Origin: Alphaproteobacteria bacterium UBA7691
GTDB taxonomy: Bacteria; Pseudomonadota; Alphaproteobacteria; Ferrovibrionales; Ferrovibrionaceae
NCBI GenBank assembly: GCA_002482765.1
Contig: DLGP01000119.1
Location: 1 to 15,703, forward strand
DNA length: 15,703 nucleotides
Direction of reading: 5' to 3'
The position numbers and the translations under genes are program-made. Positions 1 through 7,426 of this stretch are shown one piece after another; the first letter of the stretch is position 1; the number at the start of each line of letters is the position of its first letter. Below the pieces are notes generated by a model. The model was not told where the DNA came from and did no database searches. It saw only the letters and a list, made by a program, of their open reading frames with translations.

Positions 1-566
1 CGGCAGACCAGCGCCATGGCGATCATGGCGCGCTGGCGCAGGCCGCCGGAAAGCTCGAAGGCATAGGTGTTCATGGCGCGCGCCGGATCGGGGAAGCCCA
101 CCAGGCGCAGCATGTCGGTGGAAAGTTCGTTGGCCTCGGCCTGGCTGGATTTGCGGTGCAGCCGCAGCGCCTCGGTGATCTGGTTGCCGATGGTGTGGAG
201 CGGACTGAGCGAGGTCATCGGCTCCTGGAAGATGATCGAGATGCGGCCGCCCTGAAGCTGGCGCATTTCCGGCCCGCCGCGTGGCAGCTTGGCGATATCG
301 GTGATCTTGCCGCCATTGGCGGCATCGTTGAACAGGATTTCGCCGCCGGCGATATGCGCGGCGCGCGGCAGGATGCCCATGATGGCTTGGCTCACCACCG
401 ATTTGCCCGAGCCGGATTCGCCCACCAATGACACAGTCTTGCCCTGCGGCACGCGGAAGCTGACGCCATCCACCGCGCGGATCAGGCCTTCGGCAACCTT
501 GAAATGCACTTTCAGGTCACGCACATCGATGACATTCGCGTTCATGCCGGCGCTACTTTCACTCAT
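1..566 (-). CDS. Oligopeptide/dipeptide-type ABC transporter ATPase (DppD/OppD-like), N-terminal part
   Basis: This is the cytoplasmic ATPase of a peptide/nickel-type ABC importer. The 188 visible residues carry a perfect Walker A (GESGSGKS, residues 49-56), a Q-loop reading FQEPMTSLSPL, and the signature LSGGLRQR (172-179). The window edge falls just before the expected Walker B, so roughly 130 or more residues are missing; it could be a single ATPase or the first half of a fused DppD-DppF protein. The start chosen is ATG at 566, whose A is also the last base of the upstream stop (TGATG overlap). An in-frame ATG at 545 (residue 8) is an alternative. It is the last visible gene of the minus-strand chain, so it may be co-transcribed with the glycan genes, but its family points to peptide uptake. 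The family call is firm and the substrate unknown. Confidence 0.93.
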   Translation of the reverse strand, partial: MSESSAGMNANVIDVRDLKVHFKVAEGLIRAVDGVSFRVPQGKTVSLVGESGSGKSVVSQAIMGILPRAAHIAGGEILFNDAANGGKITDIAKLPRGGPEMRQLQGGRISIIFQEPMTSLSPLHTIGNQITEALRLHRKSSQAEANELSTDMLRLVGFPDPARAMNTYAFELSGGLRQRAMIAMALVC

Positions 567-1069
567 CACACGCCATTCCGGGCCAGGCCCTGCTGCAACA
601 GGCGCGCATTGGCCTCCGTGGCGGCATCCAGGGTCAGGCCCTGGCGCATCGCCTCGTTCAACGCCCGCAATACGAGCGGCTCAAAACCTTCTAGATCACT
701 ATCGGCGCGCACTTTTCCCCCGTGGCCCCTGATCGTCACTGTCATCCAGCCGGCACTGCCATCGCGCCGGGTGGAAAAATAGCGCAGCTTCACACTGCGT
801 AGCTCCCCCCAGGCGATGCGTTTCGGCTTCGCCCAGCCCCAGCGGCTGATCTGCTGCACCGCATCGCCATCCAGGGCGAATTCGGTCTGCTGGCGCCACA
901 AGGTGTGAACGCACAGCCAGGCCAGCAGCAGGCTTACACCGGCAAGGACAAAAAAGATGACAGATACCGGTGCGTTAAACAACATCAGAGCGACGCAAAA
1001 GACCAAGCCAAGCCCGGCACGCAGATGATCGGGCCACAACCGGGAGAGCGGGTAATACAGCCGGGTCAT
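566..1069 (-). CDS. Small membrane protein with two N-terminal helices and a PH-like cytoplasmic tail
   Basis: This is a 167-residue protein of unknown function. Residues about 17-33 and 35-57 are hydrophobic and form a probable helical hairpin. Residues about 62-140 look like a small beta-rich domain of the bacterial PH type, with alternating strands around FALDGDAV, KRIAWGELRSVKL and WMTVTIRG, then a C-terminal helix. That layout is typical of DUF-type membrane-anchored PH-like proteins, but the fold assignment is inference. The start at 1069 lies 7 bases after the deacetylase stop. In-frame ATGs further upstream, to 1225, would put a basic, proline-rich stretch inside the deacetylase gene, so they were rejected. 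The stop overlaps the ABC ATPase start by one base. Position suggests co-expression with the glycan genes. Confidence 0.8.
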   Translation of the reverse strand: MTRLYYPLSRLWPDHLRAGLGLVFCVALMLFNAPVSVIFFVLAGVSLLLAWLCVHTLWRQQTEFALDGDAVQQISRWGWAKPKRIAWGELRSVKLRYFSTRRDGSAGWMTVTIRGHGGKVRADSDLEGFEPLVLRALNEAMRQGLTLDAATEANARLLQQGLARNGV

Positions 1070-1076
1070 GACCGCT

Positions 1077-1871
1077 TCATGACGATGCGCGCGGGCTGGT
1101 TGCCGATGGCGGCGGCCCGGCGCCGAAAGCAGCATCCACATCCACCCATAGGGCGGCAGGATGGCCGGCCACATGATGCAGGAAACGGGCGATGAAAGCC
1201 CAGGTCGCACCATCATGGCGGGCATGATGGGTCAGCAGGCCCAAGGCTTCCGGTTCGGCGGTTTCGCGCATCAGCCGCAGATGCGTGATGGCAGCGGCCA
1301 GGCAGGCGGTTTCGCCAATAAAGGCGGCATCCCGGCGCCAATCGGCTGGGTCGAGGTGGGTGTTCACCTGCATCAGCCCTGGCGCGGCCCAGGCGTCAAC
1401 GCGGCTTTTGAAGCCTGAAACTCCATGCAACCCGAGGCGCGGCAGATGGGGCAGCAAGCCTGCCGCAATACGGTTCCAGGGCGGCACCAGCACCGGGCGC
1501 AGGCGGCGGCCAAACAGCGCCTGCATGCGGCCGCGGCCCTGGCGCAGATCGGCCAGGCTGTCTGCCACCGGCCGGCTGGCGGGGAATTCGCTTTTTTTCT
1601 CGCCCGCCGGGGCATGATTGGCATGGGCATGGCCATGTTGCAGCACAGCAATCGCGGCCAGGTCTTCCAGCCGCCGCGCCAATGCCGGCTCGGCGGCAGC
1701 CGGAATCACCGCCAGGGCCAGCGGCACATTGCTGGCCGCCTGCAAGGTCAGCAGGCGTTCCAGCGCCGGGCTGGGGGCCGTTGCGTCATCATCGCGCCAC
1801 CAGAACAAAGCCCGGCGCCCGGCCTGGCCCCAGGCATCCAGTTCGGTATCCAGTTCCTGCCAGGTGGTCAT
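1077..1871 (-). CDS. Polysaccharide deacetylase-like protein, cytoplasmic
   Basis: This 264-residue protein is likely a carbohydrate-esterase-4-like metal-dependent N-deacetylase acting on a glycan intermediate. Motifs seen in order are WWRDDDA (24-30), which would supply the catalytic/metal aspartates; HGHAHANHAP (79-88), which would supply the metal histidines; and VPPWN (129-133), resembling the substrate-groove motif of deacetylases. The HGHAHANH form is denser than the classical H-S/T-x-x-H, so exact ligand assignment is uncertain. It has no signal peptide or membrane helix, so it should work in the cytoplasm before export, unlike most secreted deacetylases. The start overlaps the stop of the upstream glycosyltransferase (ATGA at 1868-1871). 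The C-terminal tail, from about residue 250, is Pro/Ser/Ala-rich and probably disordered. Confidence 0.85.
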   Translation of the reverse strand: MTTWQELDTELDAWGQAGRRALFWWRDDDATAPSPALERLLTLQAASNVPLALAVIPAAAEPALARRLEDLAAIAVLQHGHAHANHAPAGEKKSEFPASRPVADSLADLRQGRGRMQALFGRRLRPVLVPPWNRIAAGLLPHLPRLGLHGVSGFKSRVDAWAAPGLMQVNTHLDPADWRRDAAFIGETACLAAAITHLRLMRETAEPEALGLLTHHARHDGATWAFIARFLHHVAGHPAALWVDVDAAFGAGPPPSATSPRASS

Positions 1872-3034
1872 GGCAGCAGGCGGTGCAGCAAGGCGGCGGT
1901 ATTGGCGGCGCCGTTCAGGTCCAGCACCGGCTTTTCCGGCAGCGGCTGCGCCAGGGCGCGGTCCACCGCCTGGGCCAGATTGGCCGGGCTGAGATCACTC
2001 TCGCGCAAAGCCTGCACCGCGCCGCGCTGTGCCAGCAAGTCGGCGCGCAGGGCCTGCTCGGTTTCGTCGCCGCCGGAAAACGGCACCACCACGGCGCGGG
2101 CGCGGGCTGCCAGGGTTTCCATCACGGTGTTGTAGCCGGCCTTGCTGATCGAGAGCCGGCATTGCCGCAGCATGCCGGGGAAATCCGGCCGTGCCCAATC
2201 CACGATCACCCCCGGCTGACTGGCAGCCTGCGCCCGCAGCGCGGCCACATCGGCATCGCTTTCGTTGCGGCTGACCAGCAGGCGCCAGGTCAGCCCGGCA
2301 GCCTGGCTCAGTGGCCGGGCGGCGATGGCGGCATTAAACAGCGGCATGCCCACGGCGCCGCCGCCGGCCGAGACCAGCACTTCGTCGCGGCCGGCGCTGG
2401 TTGGCAGCAAATCCTCATGTTCGACGATATAGCCGGTGTAATGCAGTGGCGTGCTGATGCGATGCGCCAGCGGAAAGGTTTGCTCAAACGGGATGAAAGC
2501 CGGATCGCCATGCACCAGCGTGCCGTCGTAATAGCTGTCCAGCCAGTTCAGCACATCCAGGTCGCGCTCCGGCTTGGTGCGATCCACCAGGATGTCGCGC
2601 ACCGAACTCAGCACCAGCGGGCGCGGCTGGCTTGAACGGATATGCGCCAGCCAGGGCAGCAATTCATGCCGCATCGGCCGCCGCGCATAGGGAAACAGTT
2701 CAGTGATGACAATGGCCGGGCGCCAATCGTCAAACAGGCTGAACAGCGCGGCGCGGCGCTTGTCCCACCAGGCTTCATCCACTTGCTGGCCGGCTTCATC
2801 CAGCACAATGCGGAAACTGGCATCGGCGGCGCGGGCCGGCGGCAGTTGCGCAAAGCGGATACCGTCCAGCCGCCCCAGGGTGGGATCGGGATAGCCGCCG
2901 GAAACCAGCAGCACGGCAAAATCCTGCTTGGCCAGGGCGCGGGCGATGGCGGCGATGCGATGCAGGTGGCCCACGCCCAGCAGATGCTGCACATAAATAA
3001 GAATGCGGGGCAGCGGGCTGTTGGGCGTCGTCAT
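1868..3034 (-). CDS. GT28/MurG-like glycosyltransferase (second of a paralogous pair)
   Basis: This 388-residue GT-B-fold protein probably transfers a sugar from a nucleotide donor. The N-terminal domain opens with a strand and glycine loop, LIYVQHLLGVGHLHR (12-26), the GxGH arrangement typical of MurG-like enzymes. The C-terminal domain has a glycine-rich loop SAGGGAVG (222-229) and SKAGYNTVMETL (297-308), the conserved SxxGxNT-like donor-site segment. It shares these landmarks plus SVRD (144-147) and YTGY (199-202) with the 414-aa protein encoded at 5992-7236, so the two look like diverged duplicates. No membrane helix is seen; it probably acts at the inner face of the membrane. The start and stop overlap both neighbours by 4 bases (ATGA). 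Donor and acceptor cannot be read from sequence. Confidence 0.87.
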   Translation of the reverse strand: MTTPNSPLPRILIYVQHLLGVGHLHRIAAIARALAKQDFAVLLVSGGYPDPTLGRLDGIRFAQLPPARAADASFRIVLDEAGQQVDEAWWDKRRAALFSLFDDWRPAIVITELFPYARRPMRHELLPWLAHIRSSQPRPLVLSSVRDILVDRTKPERDLDVLNWLDSYYDGTLVHGDPAFIPFEQTFPLAHRISTPLHYTGYIVEHEDLLPTSAGRDEVLVSAGGGAVGMPLFNAAIAARPLSQAAGLTWRLLVSRNESDADVAALRAQAASQPGVIVDWARPDFPGMLRQCRLSISKAGYNTVMETLAARARAVVVPFSGGDETEQALRADLLAQRGAVQALRESDLSPANLAQAVDRALAQPLPEKPVLDLNGAANTAALLHRLLP

Positions 3035-3612
3035 GCGGCTTCCAGCGCAATGTTGATCTGGCCGGGCCGTGGCCGGCCATCGGCCTCGATATGAAAAACC
3101 TGCAAGGCCGACCAGTCCAGCTTCACCGGCGGCTTGCCCAGCATCGGCCAGTCATAGGCCCAGGCCAGCACGGCGCGCATCACGCCCTTGTGGCATACTG
3201 CGCCGCAATCCTGGCCGCTGGCGGCCAGCCGCGCCAGCAGCGGCGCCAGGCGTTGCTGCACCATGCGCGGGCTTTCGCCGCCGGGCGGCTGGAAATCCAG
3301 GCCCAAAGCCTCGTTGGCGCGGAAGGCCGGGTCGGTTTCCAGCTCGCCCAGCAGCCTGCCTTCATAATCACCCCAATCAGTCTCGATCAGCGCCGGCTCA
3401 GGGCTGGCCTGGATGCCCAAGGCGGCGGCGGTCTGCCCGGCGCGCAGCAACGGACTGGCCAGCCAGGGCCAGGCGGCATAGGGCAGCGGCAGGCGGCGCT
3501 GGCGCAAGGTCGCCAAAGCATCCTCCAGCACCGGGATGTCGGCGCGGCCCTGTAGGCGGCCTGCCAGATTCCAGGCGGTGCGGCCATGGCGCAGCAGGGC
3601 GAGGCGGATCAT
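3031..3612 (-). CDS. Histidine phosphatase family protein
   Basis: This 193-residue member of the histidine phosphatase (phosphoglycerate-mutase-like) superfamily removes phosphate through a phospho-histidine intermediate. The catalytic LLRHGRTAWN (6-15) contains R8 and nucleophile H9. R57 in SPLLRAGQTA provides the second phosphate-pocket arginine, E84 in DYEGR the likely proton donor, and H141 in CHKGVMR the second catalytic histidine. All expected residues are present, so it should be active. Family members include CobC-type and sugar-phosphate phosphatases. Here it sits between two glycosyltransferase genes, joined to both by ATGA overlaps, which suggests a sugar phosphate or phosphorylated glycan precursor as substrate. 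That substrate is inference. No signal peptide is seen, so it is cytoplasmic. Confidence 0.92.
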   Translation of the reverse strand: MIRLALLRHGRTAWNLAGRLQGRADIPVLEDALATLRQRRLPLPYAAWPWLASPLLRAGQTAAALGIQASPEPALIETDWGDYEGRLLGELETDPAFRANEALGLDFQPPGGESPRMVQQRLAPLLARLAASGQDCGAVCHKGVMRAVLAWAYDWPMLGKPPVKLDWSALQVFHIEADGRPRPGQINIALEAA

Positions 3613-4748
3613 GCCGGCAGCCCCAATTGTGCAAACAGCGCGGCAAAGCGGCGCTGCGTGGCGGCCAGGTCATGTTCGGCGGCCACATTGGCCAAAGCCG
3701 CCTCACTCATATAATCCAGCCGGCCGGGGGCTTGCAGCAGATCGGCCAAAGCCGCCGCCATTGCCGCCCAGTCGCCCAGCGGCGTCAGCCAGCCGGTTTC
3801 GCCATGACGCACAATATCCGGCACGCCGCGCGTATCGGCGGCCAGCACCGGCAGGCCGCAGGCCTGGGCTTCCAGCAGCGCCATGCCATAGGCTTCGTTC
3901 ACCGAAGGCCACACATACAGGTCACTCACCGCATAGGCGCCGGCAATTTCCTCGGCATTCATCAGGCCGGCAAAGCTGGCGCGCGAACCCAGCGGTGCCA
4001 GGGCTGCCTCCACCTCGGCGCGGGCCGGGCCATCGCCCACCACCAGCAGGCGCCAGGGCTTGTCGAGCACGCGGCCCAGCACGTCGCCCAGGGCGCGGAA
4101 CGAGGCCAGCTTGTCGCCTGCCCGCATCATGCCGACACTGAGCAGCCAGGGTTCATCCGGCGGCAGGCGGAAACGCTGCGCCCAGCTTGGCCGCAAGGCG
4201 GCGCGATGCGCCCGCACCCGGGCATAGGGCGCCGCATCCAGGAAAGGCGGCAGGGCATGCACCTTGTCAGCCCCGGCCAGGGCTTCCACGCAGGCGCGGT
4301 CCAGATTGGTCAGGCAAAACAGCGCATCGGCGGCGCGGATCGCATTGGCCGCCTGCACATAGCCCTTGGCCCAGGCCGAAGCGGCGCGTTTCGGCGCCAC
4401 CGAAGGCTCGGCGATCACATAGGGTTTCTGAAACCGCTGTTTCAGCGCGGGACCAAGGTAATCGGCGGCCTTGTGATAAACATGGTAGGTGAAGAACAGG
4501 TCTGGCACCGCCACCGGCGGGCCGGCAAAAAGCCGTGTCAGCCGTGTCACTTCCGCACTGGAAGCCGCCGCAATGGAAGCCTCGCGGGTCGCATCGCCGT
4601 CGCTGTTATAGGCGCGCAGGTCAGACAGCACCTGCACTTCATGGCCCATGCCCTGCAAGGCGGCGATCAGCAGCCGCGCCATGCGGCGGTCGCCCGATGG
4701 CGCCGGATGGTCGGGTGGCTTCAGCGGCGCGTAGAAGCCGATCAGCAT
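3609..4748 (-). CDS. Glycosyltransferase family 4 protein (379 aa)
   Basis: This is a GT-B retaining glycosyltransferase. The N-terminal acceptor domain begins MLIGFYAPLKPP and includes SGDRRMARLLIAAL, the helix that usually contacts the acceptor. The C-terminal donor domain starts near residue 200 (PWLLSVGMMRAGDK) and carries VVGDGP (236-241) and the EX7E motif E285-A-Y-G-M-A-L-L-E293, which binds the nucleotide-sugar in GT4 enzymes. Length is normal for the family. The start ATG at 4748 gives a 7-base overlap with the upstream GT4 gene, and the stop overlaps the histidine phosphatase start (ATGA). The acceptor is probably a growing lipid-linked or free oligosaccharide; the sugar added cannot be told. 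Confidence 0.92.
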   Translation of the reverse strand: MLIGFYAPLKPPDHPAPSGDRRMARLLIAALQGMGHEVQVLSDLRAYNSDGDATREASIAAASSAEVTRLTRLFAGPPVAVPDLFFTYHVYHKAADYLGPALKQRFQKPYVIAEPSVAPKRAASAWAKGYVQAANAIRAADALFCLTNLDRACVEALAGADKVHALPPFLDAAPYARVRAHRAALRPSWAQRFRLPPDEPWLLSVGMMRAGDKLASFRALGDVLGRVLDKPWRLLVVGDGPARAEVEAALAPLGSRASFAGLMNAEEIAGAYAVSDLYVWPSVNEAYGMALLEAQACGLPVLAADTRGVPDIVRHGETGWLTPLGDWAAMAAALADLLQAPGRLDYMSEAALANVAAEHDLAATQRRFAALFAQLGLPA

Positions 4749-5995
4749 GGTGCCGCATCCGGATCAGGCAGGCCGAAGCGGCGCGCCAGTTCGGCGATGC
4801 CGGCCTGCATGCTGAACTGGCCGCGCACCCGCGCGGCCCCGGCCGCGCCCAAAGCCTGGCGCAAAGCCGGCTGCTCGATCAGGCGGCGCAAGGCAGCGGC
4901 CAGGGCGGTGGGGTTTTCCGGCGGCACCAGCAGGCCAGTGCGTTCAGGCTCGATCAGTTCCGGGATGGCGGAGATATCGGTGGCCAGACAGGCCAGGCCC
5001 TGGCTTTGCGCTTCCATCAGCACATTCGGCAGGCCATCCATATCGCCATCCTGATCCTGCCGGCTGGCCAGCACAAACAGGTCGGCGGCGCGATAGGCTG
5101 CGATCACCGCATCCTGGGCCTGGGCACCGCGCCAGGTGATCCGTTCGGCCAGGCCCAGCCGTTCGGCTTGTTGTTTAAGCTGCGGCAGCAACGGCCCACC
5201 GCCGATATGTTCCAGCCGCCAATGCAGCCCCATCGGCAGCAAGGCCAGCGCATCCAGCAATGTGTCATAGCCCTTCTTGGCCACGGCGCGGCCGACGGAA
5301 ACCAGATGCAACGGGGCATCGGCCCGGCTGCCGTCATTCGCGGCTTGTTCAATACGCTCGGGCGGCGGCGGAAAGCGGCTGGTATCAATGCCGTGATACA
5401 CGAGGCTAACCTTGGCAGCCGCATTGATGCTGCGCAGATGCGTGATGTTATGGGCGTTGCAGGTTACCGCCCATTGGCAATCGGCGAATTTTTCCTGCTT
5501 CTCCCAGGCCGGCGTGGTCCATAGGTCGCGGGCATGGGCCGAGGCGGTCCAGGGCAGGCCCAGCAGATGTGCGGCATAACGCGCCACCGAGCCCGGCGTA
5601 TGCACAAAATGCGCGTGGATATGGCGATAGCGCGGCGGCAATTCAGCGGCCAGCACCAGCGCCTGGCCCAGCCTGCGGCCGCGATTGGGCGAGGGATCAC
5701 GCAACAGGTCGCGCCACCACAGCCGCAACGTCTCGCCATAGCCGGGCAGGCGGCGGGCATGCCACCAGCCGCGCAGCACGCGCAACGGTTCCTGGTAGAG
5801 ATATTCCGGCAGATAGAGCAGCGGCGCCTTGATCCGGTCGTTCAACGCATGGCGCTTTTTATCAGTGGGATGGCGCAGCGAAACGATCAGGATATCAAGC
5901 CCCAGCGCTTCCAGTGCGGCAATTTCCTGGGCGATGAAGGTTTCTGAAAGGCGCGGATAGCCCTTCAGCACAAAAGCCACGGGCATAGCGGTCAC
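4742..5995 (-). CDS. Glycosyltransferase family 4 protein (417 aa), GTG start
   Basis: This GT-B retaining glycosyltransferase resembles the colanic-acid/exopolysaccharide GT4 group. YPRLSETFI (13-21) is the characteristic N-terminal segment, HIHAHFVHTPGSVA (125-138) the acceptor-side motif, VYHGID (199-204) the interdomain motif, and LVSVGRAVAKKGYDTLLDA (231-249) opens the donor domain. The nucleotide-sugar motif is D320-G-L-P-N-V-L-M-E328, the usual EGLPNVLxEA with Asp in place of the first Glu. The reading frame opens with GTG at 5995, overlapping the upstream stop as GTGA. An in-frame ATG at 5986 (residue 4) would instead leave a 5-base gap, and the overlap favours GTG. The family is certain; the linkage formed is unknown. 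Confidence 0.9.
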   Translation of the reverse strand: MTAMPVAFVLKGYPRLSETFIAQEIAALEALGLDILIVSLRHPTDKKRHALNDRIKAPLLYLPEYLYQEPLRVLRGWWHARRLPGYGETLRLWWRDLLRDPSPNRGRRLGQALVLAAELPPRYRHIHAHFVHTPGSVARYAAHLLGLPWTASAHARDLWTTPAWEKQEKFADCQWAVTCNAHNITHLRSINAAAKVSLVYHGIDTSRFPPPPERIEQAANDGSRADAPLHLVSVGRAVAKKGYDTLLDALALLPMGLHWRLEHIGGGPLLPQLKQQAERLGLAERITWRGAQAQDAVIAAYRAADLFVLASRQDQDGDMDGLPNVLMEAQSQGLACLATDISAIPELIEPERTGLLVPPENPTALAAALRRLIEQPALRQALGAAGAARVRGQFSMQAGIAELARRFGLPDPDAAPC

Positions 5996-7236
5996 GCGCG
6001 GAACTCAACCACCCGATTGGCATCGTCCTGGCCGGCCTCGGCATCGCGGGCCGCCGGGCGCAGCCAGGGCTGCACCAGGCGATTAACATTCTCCAAGCCT
6101 TCCAGCAGGCCGGGGATCACCACTTCCGAAGGCAGGCGCTGGCGCGGCAAAGCGCGCAAGGCTGCCGCCATGATGGAGGCATCATAACTCTCGTCATCTT
6201 CCAGCATGCGCACCAGGCCCAGCTCCTGCGCCCGGGCGGCGCGGATATACTGTTCCATACGCGGCTTCTTGCGCGGCACGATGATGGCGCGTTTGTTCAG
6301 CGACAGGATTTCGCAGAAGGTGTTGTAGCCGCCCATGGCCACCACGCCCACGGCATTCTGCACCAGATGCTCCATATGGGCATCGAAGGTGATGGCCTCT
6401 ATGCGCGGCAGCTTGGCAACGCGGGCGAGGAATTCGCTGCGCCGTTCGCGCTGCATGAACGGCCCCAGCACCAGCAAAGCCGGATAGGGCACGATCTCGC
6501 TGCTTTCATAGGCGCGCAACACCCATTCGATCAGGCCCTCGCCATCGCCGCCGCCGCCGGGTGTGACCAGCAGGAAGGGGCGCTGGGTGATTTCCGGCAA
6601 TTGATGCTCGCTGGGCGGTTCCGATGAACTGCGCGGCAGATAGCCGGTATAAACGATCTTGCGCGCCACCTTGTCGGGCAGGTCGATGCCTTCCAGCGGA
6701 TCGCAGAATTGCGGCAGGCCATAAACCCAGATCTGGTCGTAGAGATTACGCAAGGCCGGCATCACATTCTTGCGGCGCCATTCCGGTTCCAGCGCCTTCG
6801 GCTCGTCCATCACATCGCGCAGGCCGAGCACCAGCTTGGTGCCGCGCGCCTTCAACATGCGCAGCGTATCGGCCACTTCGCCGCGCAGGCCAAGCGGTTC
6901 CTTGTCGACAATGAAGATATCCGGATCAAAAATCCGCGCGGTATGCTGGATGATCTCGGCGCGCAGCTTCAATGTCTCTTCGATATGGATCGGCAGGTTG
7001 AGTGAATTATACTGGCCATCACGCAACTTGATGACACCAGGAATGCGCACAAAATCCACCCGTGAGCGGAAGTCGAAACTGCCGATGATCGGTGAACCGG
7101 AGAGAATCAACACCGACATGTCCGGGTTGCTCTCCACCAGGGCATGCGCAATCGTGCGGCAACGGCGCAAATGGCCGAGGCCGAACGTGTCGTGGCTGTA
7201 GATCAGCACACGCGTACCGTCGCTGCGCGACACCAT
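5992..7236 (-). CDS. GT28/MurG-like glycosyltransferase (first gene of the minus operon)
   Basis: This 414-residue protein resembles the predicted glycosyltransferase group related to MurG (COG4671-like by eye). Landmarks are LIYSHDTFGLGHLRR (11-25), DKEPLGLRGE (111-120), GLRDVMDEP (138-146), YTGYLPR (196-202), a glycine-rich PGGGGDGEG (226-234) and AMGGYNTFCEIL (300-311) at the expected donor site. It shares this layout with the 388-aa protein at 1868-3034. The C-terminal 25 residues are acidic and probably disordered. The start ATG at 7236 is preceded by a G-rich stretch (GGGGGG, minus strand, about 8 bases upstream) that may serve as ribosome binding site. As the promoter-proximal gene it may act early in glycan assembly, though gene order is weak evidence for that. 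No membrane helix is evident. Confidence 0.87.
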   Translation of the reverse strand: MVSRSDGTRVLIYSHDTFGLGHLRRCRTIAHALVESNPDMSVLILSGSPIIGSFDFRSRVDFVRIPGVIKLRDGQYNSLNLPIHIEETLKLRAEIIQHTARIFDPDIFIVDKEPLGLRGEVADTLRMLKARGTKLVLGLRDVMDEPKALEPEWRRKNVMPALRNLYDQIWVYGLPQFCDPLEGIDLPDKVARKIVYTGYLPRSSSEPPSEHQLPEITQRPFLLVTPGGGGDGEGLIEWVLRAYESSEIVPYPALLVLGPFMQRERRSEFLARVAKLPRIEAITFDAHMEHLVQNAVGVVAMGGYNTFCEILSLNKRAIIVPRKKPRMEQYIRAARAQELGLVRMLEDDESYDASIMAAALRALPRQRLPSEVVIPGLLEGLENVNRLVQPWLRPAARDAEAGQDDANRVVEFRA

Positions 7237-7321
7237 GCTGGAACCCCCCAGGGTGTGACTTGCCTTGCCGACTATGGCATGCCGGCCCGGCCCGGGCCAA
7301 GGGGTAGAGCGGCGCTACCGC

Positions 7322-7340
7322 CTTATACATTAATATAGAC
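7322..7340 (-). promoter_or_regulatory. Possible -10 region for the minus-strand operon
   Basis: Read on the minus strand, this AT-rich island contains TATATT (plus-strand 7332-7337, one mismatch from TATAAT) and, just downstream, TATAAG. Neither has a convincing -35 box at 16-18 bases. It is proposed only because the operon must start nearby and this is the sole AT-rich stretch. The leader would be about 90 bases long and would include the GC-rich palindromes. Confidence 0.3.
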
Positions 7341-7371
7341 TAACGATGGTTATCCGCCCTTGACGGAGCGG

Positions 7372-7399
7372 TTGGCGGCTGCTTGTGGCCTAGTATAAA
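7372..7399 (+). promoter_or_regulatory. Candidate sigma-70 promoter for the ABC/cNMP operon
   Basis: TTGGCG (7372-7377) and TATAAA (7394-7399) are separated by 16 bases, matching 4 of 6 and 5 of 6 consensus positions. Transcription would begin about 7405-7407, leaving a leader of about 20 bases before the GTG start. The stronger-looking TTGACG at 7360-7365 is 28 bases from the -10 and does not fit. Confidence 0.5.
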
Positions 7400-7414
7400 C
7401 TGCGCCCGGGCCGC

Positions 7415-7420
7415 AGGGGG
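7415..7420 (+). promoter_or_regulatory. Ribosome binding site deciding the GTG start of the ABC protein
   Basis: AGGGGG lies 6 bases before GTG at 7427. No upstream in-frame start is available close to the candidate promoter, so the GTG start is preferred. Confidence 0.55.
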
Positions 7421-7426
7421 CAGGGC

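Larger units (their letters stand above)
7237..7426. promoter_or_regulatory. Divergent intergenic control region between the two operons
   Basis: This 190-base non-coding gap separates the minus-strand glycosyltransferase operon from the plus-strand ABC/cNMP operon, so promoters for both should lie here. It has two parts. The half next to the minus gene is very GC-rich, with palindromes GGCATGCC and GGCCCGGGCC (7289-7298) that could form structure in the minus-strand leader. The middle (7322-7350) is an AT-rich island in otherwise GC-rich DNA. No long operator-like inverted repeat clearly stands out. Confidence 0.75.

Noticed and set aside
1070..1225. Longer start for the 167-aa membrane protein
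   Set aside because: The extra 52 residues overlap the deacetylase gene and read as basic, shadow-like sequence. The ATG at 1069 fits the tight spacing of the operon.
3069..5054. 661-codon open frame on the plus strand opposite the phosphatase and glycosyltransferase genes
   Set aside because: The Arg/Pro/Ala-rich translation has no recognisable domain and spans three coupled genes that carry clear catalytic motifs on the other strand.
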